Below, piece by piece: positions 12,169 to 21,678 of a stretch of 64,000 bases of DNA. A model generated the notes under the pieces. The model was not told where the DNA came from and searched no databases. It worked only from the letters and a program-made list of their open reading frames with translations. Position 1 is the first letter of the stretch; the number at the start of each line of letters is the position of its first letter. The position numbers and the translations under genes are program-made. Origin of the DNA: Craspedostauros australis (Eukaryota; Bacillariophyta; Bacillariophyceae; Mastogloiales; Achnanthaceae); contig JAMXDE010000006.1 in assembly GCA_026770025.1 (NCBI GenBank), forward strand, positions 1,674,001-1,738,000, written 5' to 3'.

Positions 12169-12959
12169 TGTTGGCAAGTTCCGCGCACGGTAACCTACGA
12201 TCGTGGAAGATGGTGTTGGTTGATAGTCGTCTGTTTGCTATTTCATTACTTGGCTACTCCGATGCTCTCGGTGTACGCCCGTTCTCTTGCCCGATGCTCT
12301 CGGCGCTTCAATCTGTTTCGTAGATTCGGTCTCCGACTATGAGTCGGTACGCGAGATCCTCTCTCGCTCCTCTCTGTATTCTCTCTCTCTCTCTCAACAT
12401 CGTGTGCTCGTGCTACACGATCCTCCGTGTTTGATGCGTGCTCCGCATTCGACACTCCGTTCATTCAGTACTGGCTTCTACTCCATGAGTACTTACCATT
12501 TGAAGTTCACCTTCAGTATCCATGATCTTCATGAGTCATCGTATCTTCGCCTCCTGCTCTGACTTGGAGACAGCTGTCGACGTGGTGACATGTTGACATC
12601 CTGTCGACGTCAGTAGGCGTCCTTCTGCTCTCCAGATGTCACGTTCCATTGGTGATGCAGTAGTCTGTCAGATGATATCGTCATCTGAGGTTTAGTTGGG
12701 AAGTACCTCGAGATTCTCTTGGTACCATTGATGCATGGACGGACGATTTTCTGATTCTTCCAGAAATCGTTATTTGCAAATTTCCTCCAGAAATCTTGCC
12801 CCTTTTTGTGTGTTCCATTTCCCCTGTAATTCTGACGAATCACAGCATACTATCGACACGAGTATAGTTATACCGTCCAAGTGCGTATGAGAGAATAGCG
12901 GGTGAACGATGCACATATACACGTACATCTTGATATATACTCACATGTACATCTCGACA
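12169..12959 (-). repeat. 3' LTR of A2
   Basis: 791 bp, TG...CA bounded, nearly identical to 19305-20095. In the element sense it contains the near-palindromic AGATGA/TCATCT hairpin, a TGACGTC motif and a short (GA)n run. Confidence 0.96.
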
Positions 12960-12967
12960 CCCTTCCT
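12960..12967 (-). other. Polypurine tract of A2
   Basis: AGGAAGGG on the minus strand, directly adjacent to the 3' LTR and identical to A1 and A4. Confidence 0.72.
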
Positions 12968-12979
12968 GTGTGCATTCGG

Positions 12980-15900
12980 TCATTCGAATGTTCTCGATAT
13001 GTCAAGGTATGACTTCTCATGTTCACGTTGCAAGTCGGCCTTGATGTTCTTGGTGAATCCGTCGCTTGTGTTCTGCTCGGATTTGACGAAAATGATTTCG
13101 ATGGTTTTGTTGATTACCATGTTCCTCACGTAGTGATGGCGCACGTCGATGTGCCGCGATCGTTGGGATGTTGATGGGTTCTTGGCGATGAAGATCGCCC
13201 CGATGTTGTCCACGCGGACCTTGATCGGTGTCTTCACTGGGACGCCCACACTTTCGAGTAGCTGCATGACGAAGAAGATCTCCTTTGCCGCTTCGGAAAG
13301 GGCAACGTATTCTGCTTCGGATGAGCTGAGTGTGACGGCCTTCTGTGCCTTGGATCGCCAAAGGATTGGTACCTTGCACAGGTATAGGATGAATCCCCCT
13401 ACGCTGATTCTTGTATTCTTGTCTCCTGCATATTCGCTATCGCAGAAGAGCTCCATGTCCCAGCCGTCGTCATCTGGACGCGCTGGATGGATCTTCAATC
13501 CATAGTCCTTTGTATCGATCACATACTTGATGATCCGATACATCTCCTTCATTGCGGCCTTGGTGGGCCCGATCAATACCTTGGAGAGTTCCCTCACAGG
13601 GTTCGCGATATCTGGTCGCGAGTGCTTGATGAGGAAGAGTAGCATACCGACGCCTCGGCGGTATTCGGCATGTTCTTCCGGTCCGACCTTCTGCAGTCCG
13701 TTATCTTTGGATGGTCGTACGATGATTTGACCCGGGGTTCCCGGTGTCCCATAACGTTGCATCTTCTCAACCTTGGCTCCGAACTCTTCGATGAGGTGTC
13801 GGATGAGATGTGGTTGACGCAATGTCGCTCTAGTCTTGTCATGGTTCAATTCGATGTTGCAGCTGAGGTAGTCTCCGAGTCCGCGCTCGATTGTCACCTT
13901 GAATTTGCTGCCTTGGATGTCCTTCAGGAATGTCTCCAGTGCCTTGGAGTCTCCGCAACAGAAGCAATCGTCCACGTAGATGGCCACGATCATGCTTCCT
14001 TCGTTCGTCTTCCTGTAGAACAGGCACGGGTCTGCTGCGCTCTGTTCGAAGTTGATATTCTTGAGGGTCGATACCAACATCTTGAACCATTGCCTGGCGC
14101 TCTGCACAAGTCCGTAGATTGGCTTGTGTAGGGTCAGGGCTTCGTCTGGTTGATGATCCATCCCATTGGGACAGTTCATGTAGATCTCCTCGTCGAGGTC
14201 TCCATGTAGGAATGCCGTTACGACATCGACGAGTGCGCAGTCCATCTTCTTGATTAGCATGATCACCATCATGACCCGATAGGTCACGTCATGGATGACG
14301 GGTGAATAGTGCTCTTGGAAGTCCACTCCTGCGACTTGTGAATAGCCACATGCAACGAGCCGCGCTCGATGTGTGCCGTCACGCTTCAGCTTGAAGACCC
14401 ATTTGCACTTGCAGCATCTGCGGCCGCGTGGAATGGCGTCTCGTTTGATCTTACTGTATACCTTGCGTGTATCCATGGAGTCGAACTCTTTCTTGATGGC
14501 TGCTCGATATCCTTTTCGATGGATAGGATCTGGGTGATTGAAGGCTCCATCGAATGTTGTAGGTTCGATGTGCTTCTCTGGTTCCTTGTTCTCGTCTTGC
14601 ATCGACAATCCGATGTCGATCGCTGGTCTCTCGGTGATGATTGCATTCATTCCGTATAGTCCTGTTGTGCTATAGTGAGTGATCTCGATCTCTTCATCTT
14701 CGTCTTCGATTTCTTCGTCATCTGTAGTTTCGTTGTTGGAATCGTCGATCACCTCGTCGCTGAGTTCGTCACTCGCCTCACTGGATGATGGATCGCTCTC
14801 ATAGCCTTCTTCCTTTCGACCTCGTTCGTTGAAGTCTTCGAGCTCGCGCAGAGCTCTGGGAATACTCTTCCCTGCGGTTGGCTTGGGATTAGCTTCTCCC
14901 TTCCTGCCTCGTGCTTCGTGACGTCGGATCCTCTCCTTTCTAGCTATGTCACGCTTACTTGGTTTACTCGGTGGAGGTCTGGATGGTGTGTCATGTGTAG
15001 ACCTCACTGGTGTGTTCGGAGGAGTGACACCTGTGTCATCGTCGGTTTCGTCGCCAGATGGTAGGATCTCATTATCCTCATGATTGGATTCGCTCCGATC
15101 TTTCTCGTCATTCTGGATTAGTTGAGTCACTACTCCGTCGTCCTCATTATCCTCATCATCGCTGTCTGATAGGATGTAGTACCTGTTGCTGTCAGCGAAA
15201 GATACTCTCTTCGCTTCCGATGTTTGACGCGTTGCCGTCCTTGGCGTTGCTCCCTTTCGTCCGATGGTTGTGAAGCCGTCTGCGTCCGTTGTTCCTGTTT
15301 CATTGGATATGTTCGGTGCTGGTGCCCAGCCACGGAACTGTCCGTATGATTGGTTGAGCCACTTGATGTCGCGTGAACAGATGAGTGACTTGGTCGATGG
15401 TCTGTACATGTTGTAGACCCCTGATGCATGTTGGTGTGCATATCCGATGAACACCATCTCTTCTCCTCTGTTCTTGAGTTTGGCGGTGATCCCGCCGTAG
15501 GTAGTCTTCACAACACCCACCTCTCCAAATGTGCGGAGCGCGTCCGCATATGGTGGATCGTTGCCGAAGAATTGTCGATGTGGTGACTTTCTCTGGTTCT
15601 TCGCTACGGTGATGTTGGCGATGGCGGTGGCAGTGCTAGCAGCTGCTGCCCACAGGCCATGCCTATACTCTTCGTCGAGCTGTGCTCCGTTGAGCATGGA
15701 GCGAATCTTGGTGTAGAGGTACGCGAACTTGCGTTCCACTCTTCCGTTCTGTTGCGGCGTGTTCGATGCCGTGTATTCGAATTTCACGTTGAGTCCTGCA
15801 TCGATGAGAATATCCTCCGTGGATTTGTTCTCTCCGCTGTTGTCACCTCGGAAGATGATCTGTTGGTCACCAGTCTGTGACTTGATCGTCTGGATGAATC

Positions 15901-18900
15901 GTTTGATGTATCCTGGTTGATCACTCTTGTTCTTGAGAAAGAAACTCCAGCAGTGATCCGTGCAGTCGTCCACGATCAGGGTCCAGTAGCGTTTATCTCC
16001 GAAGCTTATGTGTTTAGTGTAACTAATGTCAATGAAGAACCGTTCGCCGCGGCGAGTAGCTCTTGGAATAGTTGCCTTCGGAATATTCTTCACTCTTGCG
16101 TTCGCGACCGCGCAGTCACGACACACCGGCATCTCGCCGATGATTTTCCATCCGTATTGAGCGGCCGTCCGCTTCATGGTCTCGAGTGGCGCGTGGCCGA
16201 GCATTCGGTGCAAGTTCACCGCGCTGATCTCCTTGGATGGATTCTTGACGATGGCTGTGCAAGCCTTGTCGTCGTCTGTTGGCATGATGGGATGCATCTG
16301 CACTCCCGTGATGAATCCGTTGGATGTGGGGAAGACTCGATCGAACACGATCTTCGTTCCGGATCCGTTGATGATGTCCATCAGAATGCCGTTGTTACCA
16401 AGCTGGTAACCGTTGTACAGAGCCTTGTTCGTGGAGAAAAGGTTCACCGCCATCTTGGGTGTGTACTTCACATCATCGAGCCGGATGACGTGGCCAGTGT
16501 TGTCTCGCTGTTTGACTTTCAAGCGAATGGATCCCATCTTGGGAGAGTCCAGCTTCGTGCTGTCTCCCACTTGGACGAAGGACTTGATGTGCCGCACGTT
16601 GAAGAGAGCGGCGTCCGAGTTGACGATGTGACACGAAGCTCCGCTATCGGCGAGCCAGGTGTCTTTGTTGACCTTGTCCTTGTACTTGGTGCTCAGTTCG
16701 TGGAGTTGCTCCACAGCTGCCGCAGCTATCTCGTCGTCGAAGCTGCCGTCGTCGTTGTCTTCGTGGACTCCATCTTCGTTGTATGGATGATGATGGTCTC
16801 CGTCATCCATGTCGTCGGGTAGTTGCGCGTAGTCCGATGGAATCGTAGTGTTCCGATGAGATCCTGTGGCTGGATCGTATGGGTAGACGCGTGATCGCTC
16901 TCGCAAGAGCACGCGCATGCATCCTCCAAGGATGTAATGCAGATCCGTATCTGGGATCGTTTCCGAGTCGTTCCCTTCCAGTATGCGGTTGACGATGATT
17001 GCATTGGCGAGGATCTCTTCGATTGAGTCGAAGTGCTCGGATAGGATGGATCCCATCATGTTCACCCATATTGGCATGAGTGCTCCTCGTGTCGTTCCTG
17101 GGAATACTCGCATTCCCGCTTCCATCACGGCGTCAAAGATGAGCTGCTTTTGGATTATCAATGCTGTTGCTGTTGCATTCGGGATGGTGCTGTGACGGAG
17201 GAGGTGATCGACGCTATTGGGATTCTCAATATCCGGGAAGTCGATATTCGATGGATAGACGACACGCTCGTTTGGATTGAAGCTGTCGTCTGGATGATTG
17301 CCGTCCTCGGATTCGTCGCTGTCATCCTCGTCGAAGATGCCCGATCTGTTGTTCCCCGCCGCTGGAGGAGGCGGCGCCGCGGCGCGGCGCGTTTCGCCTT
17401 GATTGATGAAGGTTCCCGTTCTCTCGTATCTCCCAGCTTGAGGAGGAGGCAACTCGTCACGGTTCGCCTCGTCGTCTTCATCTGCGCCGTCCTCGTCGGC
17501 GTCGTCGTCGTCGTCATCGCTCATGGCCTCTTCGATGTCGCTATCGTTGGCCTCGTCCATCTCAGCTTCGTCGCCGTATGAACCGATCAGGTCGTGCGCG
17601 TTGAAGCAGCATTCGTAGCTCACTTCGCGTCTTGGATCCACCTCGTGGATGATTGGCTCCTCACTGAGCCACTCCGGGATGATCTCATCATCCTGCACTT
17701 CGTCGTCACTCCCGACGTATTCGAAGTTATCGAAGAAGGAGTCTTCGATGTAGTCGTCGGACACCAACATGCAGAGCGGCATGTCCTTTGCAGAGAGTAC
17801 CATCTCGTGCCCGCTCTTGTCGTGTCCTTCCGTAGCCGCGTTGGCTTGTTCGTTGTTCTTCTTCTCGTTGAACTTCTTCTTTCGACATTCCGCCTCGCGA
17901 TGTCCGAAGATGCCGCAGTAGTTGCACTTGCCCTTGAAGCCGCTTCCCTTGTTGCGCTTTCCGTTCATCTTGTTGTTGTTGTTGTTGTTTTTCTTGTTGT
18001 TCGGTTTCTTGCGTTCTGGGCAATCGGCGGATCTATGGCCATACACGCCACAGTTGTGGCAAGTACCCTTGAAGTTACCGGTGCTTGTGAAGCCGGTGTC
18101 GTTGCTCTTCGTGTTGCTGTCTTGGAAGTCGTCGACGTATGCCTTGCCTCCTCTGTGGGTGGCGTATGCAGTACGGAGTACTCCTCTGATCGCGTTGATG
18201 GTAACCAGTTCCGGATTGAACGTGAGTTGGTGTTGGAAGTTCACGACGTGGGTTTTGTATTCCACGCTCACCGTGCTGAGGATCTGCATGATCATTTCCT
18301 CGTCTGTGATCTCGTACTTGACATCGTGGAGACGCGATCGTAGACTCTCGAGTTGCGTGATGTAGATGTCGGGGTCCGTGTCTCTCTTCATCTTTTCGTT
18401 GTTGAATTGGCGCTTGAGTTTGATCTTCGTTACTGCGTCGGATGGTCGGAACTTCTCCGCGAGAACGTTCCACGCTCCGTGTGCGTCTCCTTCGGGGTAG
18501 TCGACGGAGATGCATTGGTTGATGTACTGGATGGCTTGCTTGCCCTTTCCTTTTTCTGCATCCATCATGAGGATCAGATCGCTGAAGCAATCGCATCCCA
18601 GCTCGTAGATCTCCTCCATCGCTTCCTTGTCTTCATCGGCGGCTGCCGCGATCTCGCTCACTGTTGGCACCTTGGTCTTGCCCAACATCACGTCTCTCGT
18701 CTTCTGTGCACGAGCGTATGCCTTCGCTTGGGACTCCCATGCGCTGTAGTCTTCCTGTTCACCGCTGAACATCGGCGCCTTGATGCGTCGCTTGTTCACG
18801 TTGGCTGATGTCGCCATGTTGATTCGTTGTTTCGTCGTTGGTGCGCTCGCGCCCTTGATTTTCGTCTGTTTCTGTGTTGTCGATTCTTCGATTTTCGCCT

Positions 18901-19222
18901 GTTGTTGCGCGGAGATTGTTTTCGTCACAAATTCTCCTCCTGGTGGTGTCTCACTTTTCCCACCCTGTTTGGCTGTGCGAATGCTCTTCGTCACACCAGT
19001 CTCCTCTTGCTTGATCGCCTTGAGAATCCTCTTCTCCTTACGATGTAGTCTTGCAGACCGTTCTTCTTCGGTCTCGTCGATCGCGCTTGCGTCTGCGCTT
19101 GATAGGACAGTAGCCGCGGCTGCTTCCTTCTCTTCTCGTGGTGGAGTCTCACTCGCACCTTCTTCTCTCTTGATAGTCGGATTGGACAGAGGGATGTCTT
19201 TCAATTCCTCTTCCTCGCTCAT
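12980..19222 (-). CDS. A2 Gag-Pol polyprotein, 2080 aa, intact
   Basis: One uninterrupted frame encodes all the functions needed for retrotransposition in cytoplasmic particles and nuclear integration. In order: an E/K-rich leader (1-135); Gag of the UBN2 type (about 136-350); two CX2CX4HX4C knuckles (388-401 and 433-446); an acidic D/E run (about 557-590); a helical region with no Copia counterpart that I know (about 655-800); aspartic protease with DSGA at 859-862; an integrase zinc region (HX4H near 1005, CRDC near 1034); an integrase core with D1065, D1127 and E1163 (35 residues between the last two); an acidic linker; reverse transcriptase with YVDD at about 1749-1752; and RNase H (about 1895-2050) with its D-E-D-D residues. 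The start at 19222 was chosen because it opens the frame shared by A2 and A4. The ATG of MATSANV (residue 136) is an alternative Gag start. Confidence 0.95.
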   Translation of the reverse strand: MSEEEELKDIPLSNPTIKREEGASETPPREEKEAAAATVLSSADASAIDETEEERSARLHRKEKRILKAIKQEETGVTKSIRTAKQGGKSETPPGGEFVTKTISAQQQAKIEESTTQKQTKIKGASAPTTKQRINMATSANVNKRRIKAPMFSGEQEDYSAWESQAKAYARAQKTRDVMLGKTKVPTVSEIAAAADEDKEAMEEIYELGCDCFSDLILMMDAEKGKGKQAIQYINQCISVDYPEGDAHGAWNVLAEKFRPSDAVTKIKLKRQFNNEKMKRDTDPDIYITQLESLRSRLHDVKYEITDEEMIMQILSTVSVEYKTHVVNFQHQLTFNPELVTINAIRGVLRTAYATHRGGKAYVDDFQDSNTKSNDTGFTSTGNFKGTCHNCGVYGHRSADCPERKKPNNKKNNNNNNKMNGKRNKGSGFKGKCNYCGIFGHREAECRKKKFNEKKNNEQANAATEGHDKSGHEMVLSAKDMPLCMLVSDDYIEDSFFDNFEYVGSDDEVQDDEIIPEWLSEEPIIHEVDPRREVSYECCFNAHDLIGSYGDEAEMDEANDSDIEEAMSDDDDDDADEDGADEDDEANRDELPPPQAGRYERTGTFINQGETRRAAAPPPPAAGNNRSGIFDEDDSDESEDGNHPDDSFNPNERVVYPSNIDFPDIENPNSVDHLLRHSTIPNATATALIIQKQLIFDAVMEAGMRVFPGTTRGALMPIWVNMMGSILSEHFDSIEEILANAIIVNRILEGNDSETIPDTDLHYILGGCMRVLLRERSRVYPYDPATGSHRNTTIPSDYAQLPDDMDDGDHHHPYNEDGVHEDNDDGSFDDEIAAAAVEQLHELSTKYKDKVNKDTWLADSGASCHIVNSDAALFNVRHIKSFVQVGDSTKLDSPKMGSIRLKVKQRDNTGHVIRLDDVKYTPKMAVNLFSTNKALYNGYQLGNNGILMDIINGSGTKIVFDRVFPTSNGFITGVQMHPIMPTDDDKACTAIVKNPSKEISAVNLHRMLGHAPLETMKRTAAQYGWKIIGEMPVCRDCAVANARVKNIPKATIPRATRRGERFFIDISYTKHISFGDKRYWTLIVDDCTDHCWSFFLKNKSDQPGYIKRFIQTIKSQTGDQQIIFRGDNSGENKSTEDILIDAGLNVKFEYTASNTPQQNGRVERKFAYLYTKIRSMLNGAQLDEEYRHGLWAAAASTATAIANITVAKNQRKSPHRQFFGNDPPYADALRTFGEVGVVKTTYGGITAKLKNRGEEMVFIGYAHQHASGVYNMYRPSTKSLICSRDIKWLNQSYGQFRGWAPAPNISNETGTTDADGFTTIGRKGATPRTATRQTSEAKRVSFADSNRYYILSDSDDEDNEDDGVVTQLIQNDEKDRSESNHEDNEILPSGDETDDDTGVTPPNTPVRSTHDTPSRPPPSKPSKRDIARKERIRRHEARGRKGEANPKPTAGKSIPRALRELEDFNERGRKEEGYESDPSSSEASDELSDEVIDDSNNETTDDEEIEDEDEEIEITHYSTTGLYGMNAIITERPAIDIGLSMQDENKEPEKHIEPTTFDGAFNHPDPIHRKGYRAAIKKEFDSMDTRKVYSKIKRDAIPRGRRCCKCKWVFKLKRDGTHRARLVACGYSQVAGVDFQEHYSPVIHDVTYRVMMVIMLIKKMDCALVDVVTAFLHGDLDEEIYMNCPNGMDHQPDEALTLHKPIYGLVQSARQWFKMLVSTLKNINFEQSAADPCLFYRKTNEGSMIVAIYVDDCFCCGDSKALETFLKDIQGSKFKVTIERGLGDYLSCNIELNHDKTRATLRQPHLIRHLIEEFGAKVEKMQRYGTPGTPGQIIVRPSKDNGLQKVGPEEHAEYRRGVGMLLFLIKHSRPDIANPVRELSKVLIGPTKAAMKEMYRIIKYVIDTKDYGLKIHPARPDDDGWDMELFCDSEYAGDKNTRISVGGFILYLCKVPILWRSKAQKAVTLSSSEAEYVALSEAAKEIFFVMQLLESVGVPVKTPIKVRVDNIGAIFIAKNPSTSQRSRHIDVRHHYVRNMVINKTIEIIFVKSEQNTSDGFTKNIKADLQREHEKSYLDISRTFE

Positions 19223-19292
19223 TCAGCCTGCTGCTCTTGAATGATGTTCGTCTTCCTCGCACGATACGATTCGCGGGCTCGCCCTGATCTAT

Positions 19293-19304
19293 CGTTTATA
19301 AACG
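19293..19304. other. 12-bp palindrome next to 5' LTR of A2
   Basis: CGTTTATAAACG occupies the primer-binding-site position, as in the other family A copies. Confidence 0.5.
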
Positions 19305-20095
19305 TGTTGGCAAGTTCCGCGCACGGTAACCTACGATCGTGGAAGATGGTGTTGGTTGATAGTCGTCTGTTTGCTATTTCATTACTTGGCTACTCCGATG
19401 CTCTCGGTGTACGCCCGTTCTCTTGCCCGATGCTCTCGGCGCTTCAATCTGTTTCGTAGATTCGGTCTCCGACTATGAGTCGGTACGCGAGATCCTCTCT
19501 CGCTCCTCTCTGTATTCTCTCTCTCTCTCTCAACATCGTGTGCTCGTGCTACACGATCCTCCGTGTTTGATGCGTGCTCCGCATTCGACACTCCGTTCAT
19601 TCAGTACTGGCTTCTACTCCATGAGTACTTACCATTTGAAGTTCACCTTCAGTATCCATGATCTTCATGAGTCATCGTATCTTCGCCTCCTGCTCTGACT
19701 TGGAGACAGCTGTCGACGTGGTGACATGTTGACATCCTGTCGACGTCAGTAGGCGTCCTTCTGCTCTCCAGATGTCACGTTCCATTGGTGATGCAGTAGT
19801 CTGTCAGATGATATCGTCATCTGAGGTTTAGTTGGGAAGTACCTCGAGATTCTCTTGGTACCATTGATGGATGGACGGACGATTTTCTGATTCTTCCAGA
19901 AATCGTTATTTGCAAATTTCCTCCAGAAATCTTGCCCCTTTTTGTGTGTTCCATTTCCCCTGTAATTCTGACGAATCACAGCATACTATCGACACGAGTA
20001 TAGTTATACCGTCCAAGTGCGTATGAGAGAATAGCGGGTGAACGATGCACATATACACGTACATCTTGATATATACTCACATGTACATCTCGACA
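19305..20095 (-). repeat. 5' LTR of A2
   Basis: 791 bp, with the same ends as 12169-12959. It is followed at 20096 by the second copy of the AGTCTC duplication and the N-terminal part of the piggyBac gene. Confidence 0.96.
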
Positions 20096-20845
20096 AGTCT
20101 CAGGGAAGAAGATTTCCAAGATACTCTCAATCGTGGTGGCAACATTTGGTATTCCATGGAACTTGGGCTTGTGATTGCCCACAGGGAGTGGTGTGTAGTT
20201 GCTTCGATGGTTGCTGTTGATGTTGATGGTGTACTGACTGCCATCAACTGTTGCACAGGTGCCAATGCTTTCCTGGTTCCCAATGCTTCCTTCAGATGGG
20301 TCAGCTGTGATTGCAAAGTCAGTTGTGATGGTTTCATTCGATGGGCTGGCATCAGTTTTGATGCATGCAGTGTTGCTCTGATTGGATGCCGTGTCCATCT
20401 GCGTGGCCATACGCGTTGACATGCGTGTGGCCATGCGCCCAGCAATGCCAGATGGATTGCTGACAATGCTCGTTCCATCCACTGCAGGTAGTGTGACAAT
20501 GCCGGCATCAATTTTGCGATCCACTGCAGGTGGAATGATGATGCTGGCATCGATTTTGCCCTCCACCGCAGGTGGCACGATGATGCTGCTCTTGCCATTG
20601 GTGTGCATGGTGGTTGATGAATGATTGGTTGTTGGCGGGTTGTCGTCGAGGCCCCTGAGGGTGGTTGAATCCAGAGGCAGCCATTTGCATGGAGGAGACC
20701 GATTCAACATTGGAGAATCGTTGAGGAAAACCACATGCGGACGAGAGCTGGTGTAGGGGAGATCAGGCTCTGCGAAGAAGGACGGCTGGCTGCTGGTTGG
20801 TGTGGAAGGTGGCTCCTTGCGCTTGGCATGGGTGAACTTGACCAT
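20096..20845 (-). pseudogene. piggyBac transposase PB2, N-terminal third
   Basis: The open frame from ATG at 20845 runs about 250 codons to the A2 junction, ending ..FFPET, where the six duplicated bases encode E-T. It would resume at 12168 with ETLVESIQ. The N-terminal part is rich in Ser, Thr, Pro and Asn, as is common for the disordered start of piggyBac proteins. It holds three imperfect 16-residue tandem repeats (PPAVEGKIDAS, PPAVDRKIDAG, LPAVDG; about 20470-20590). The last 40 codons begin the conserved fold. It is separated from its catalytic part by 7.9 kb. Confidence 0.82.
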
Positions 20846-21208
20846 GATGGATGATCAGTGTGGTGATGTGATGATGTGATGTTGTGATGTTGTGATCTTT
20901 TGATTTTGTGATGTGATGGGAAGGGGAGATGTGACGACAAAAATGGGATGGAGAGACCGAAATTGGGAGGGACGGGCTCGCCGAATCAATTTTGCGACAG
21001 TCCCGCTGGCCAAAAAACGATTCACGAGTAGTTCAGGCTCTGATTGCGACACAAGCATCCTAACAACCCCATCGAAAGCGACACATGGCTGGATCGCCCA
21101 TCTCTCAAGCTTTCTTCAGGTATAAAGAAAATGATATGTTACACGTAAACGTCGACGTCAAAATGGAGAATCCGTGAAATTTTTTTGCTATTTGGATTCA
21201 CTATAGGC
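20846..21208. other. 5' non-coding region of PB2 with GATG-type simple repeat
   Basis: About 360 bases between the transposase start and the right inverted repeat. The first 80 bases are a degenerate GTGATG/TTGTGAT repeat. The promoter of the transposase should lie here (minus strand), but no clear TATA element is evident. Confidence 0.55.
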
Positions 21209-21227
21209 CCTGGGTCATGAAGGGATA
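21209..21227 (-). repeat. Right terminal inverted repeat of PB2
   Basis: CCTGGGTCATGAAGGGATA, the exact inverse of 9539-9557. Confidence 0.68.
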
Positions 21228-21678
21228 AGGTCCAGACGTCTACTATTTCACGCATATGCCCTCCACAACATAATAGGATGATATCAGTCCTCAAATTAAA
21301 AATCGGCAAGAACGTACTATCGTATCCTGAATGGGGTCTTACACACGTGAAACCCAATTAAGATGAAAAGGGGGAAAAGATGCAAATTGCGAGTCTTATC
21401 GATGTCGTATGCGTCAGTGCAGTTGCTTCATTGTTGTTGTTGTCCATGATTGATGATGACGTCTATTGTGTAACGCCGTTTCAACGGTTTCATACATATC
21501 CCGGTTTGGTCCCCTCGATGCACGGTGGCTGTGCTAGCCGTCGTATCGTCACATTTTGGTTGCATTCGGGATGTACCTGCTGCATGCCCCACATGTGGAC
21601 ACTGCAGGGCGCTCATCCCATCAACCATGAGCAGAGCCCATGATTGACCACCTTGGGTACTGTCGCGCAGCGCCAAGG
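21228..21678. other. Unassigned stretch; possible 3' part of Copia fragment C1
   Basis: 450 bases without a credible gene. It directly follows the stop of the C1 RNase H frame on the minus strand, so it may contain C1's 3' end, but no second LTR copy is present to confirm that. Confidence 0.4.

Larger units (their letters stand above)
12169..20095 (-). mobile_element. Copia LTR retrotransposon A2, complete and young
   Basis: A full-length 7927-bp element with 791-bp LTRs at each end, a polypurine tract, a palindromic primer-site region and one open gag-pol frame. The direct repeat AGTCTC lies at 12163-12168 and 20096-20101, a 6-bp target duplication. It splits the piggyBac transposase gene PB2 without altering the reading frame of the flanks. 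By eye the two LTRs differ at one base (C at 12733, G at 19869), which implies a very recent insertion. Confidence 0.96.
9539..21227 (-). mobile_element. piggyBac-type DNA transposon PB2, split by retrotransposon A2
   Basis: Matching 19-bp inverted ends lie at 9539-9557 and 21209-21227 and enclose a transposase gene on the minus strand. The gene is cut in two by A2 (12169-20095). Without A2 the element would be about 3.8 kb, of typical piggyBac size. The same six bases flank A2 and the reading frame matches on both sides, so the gene was open when A2 arrived. The TTAA target duplication typical of piggyBac is not seen at either end, so the exact outer boundary is uncertain. Confidence 0.7.

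Noticed and set aside
12360-12400. TC/GA-rich runs in the LTRs as a coding or CRISPR-like repeat
   Set aside because: Simple (TC)n of variable length in every family A LTR, without spacers or frame conservation.
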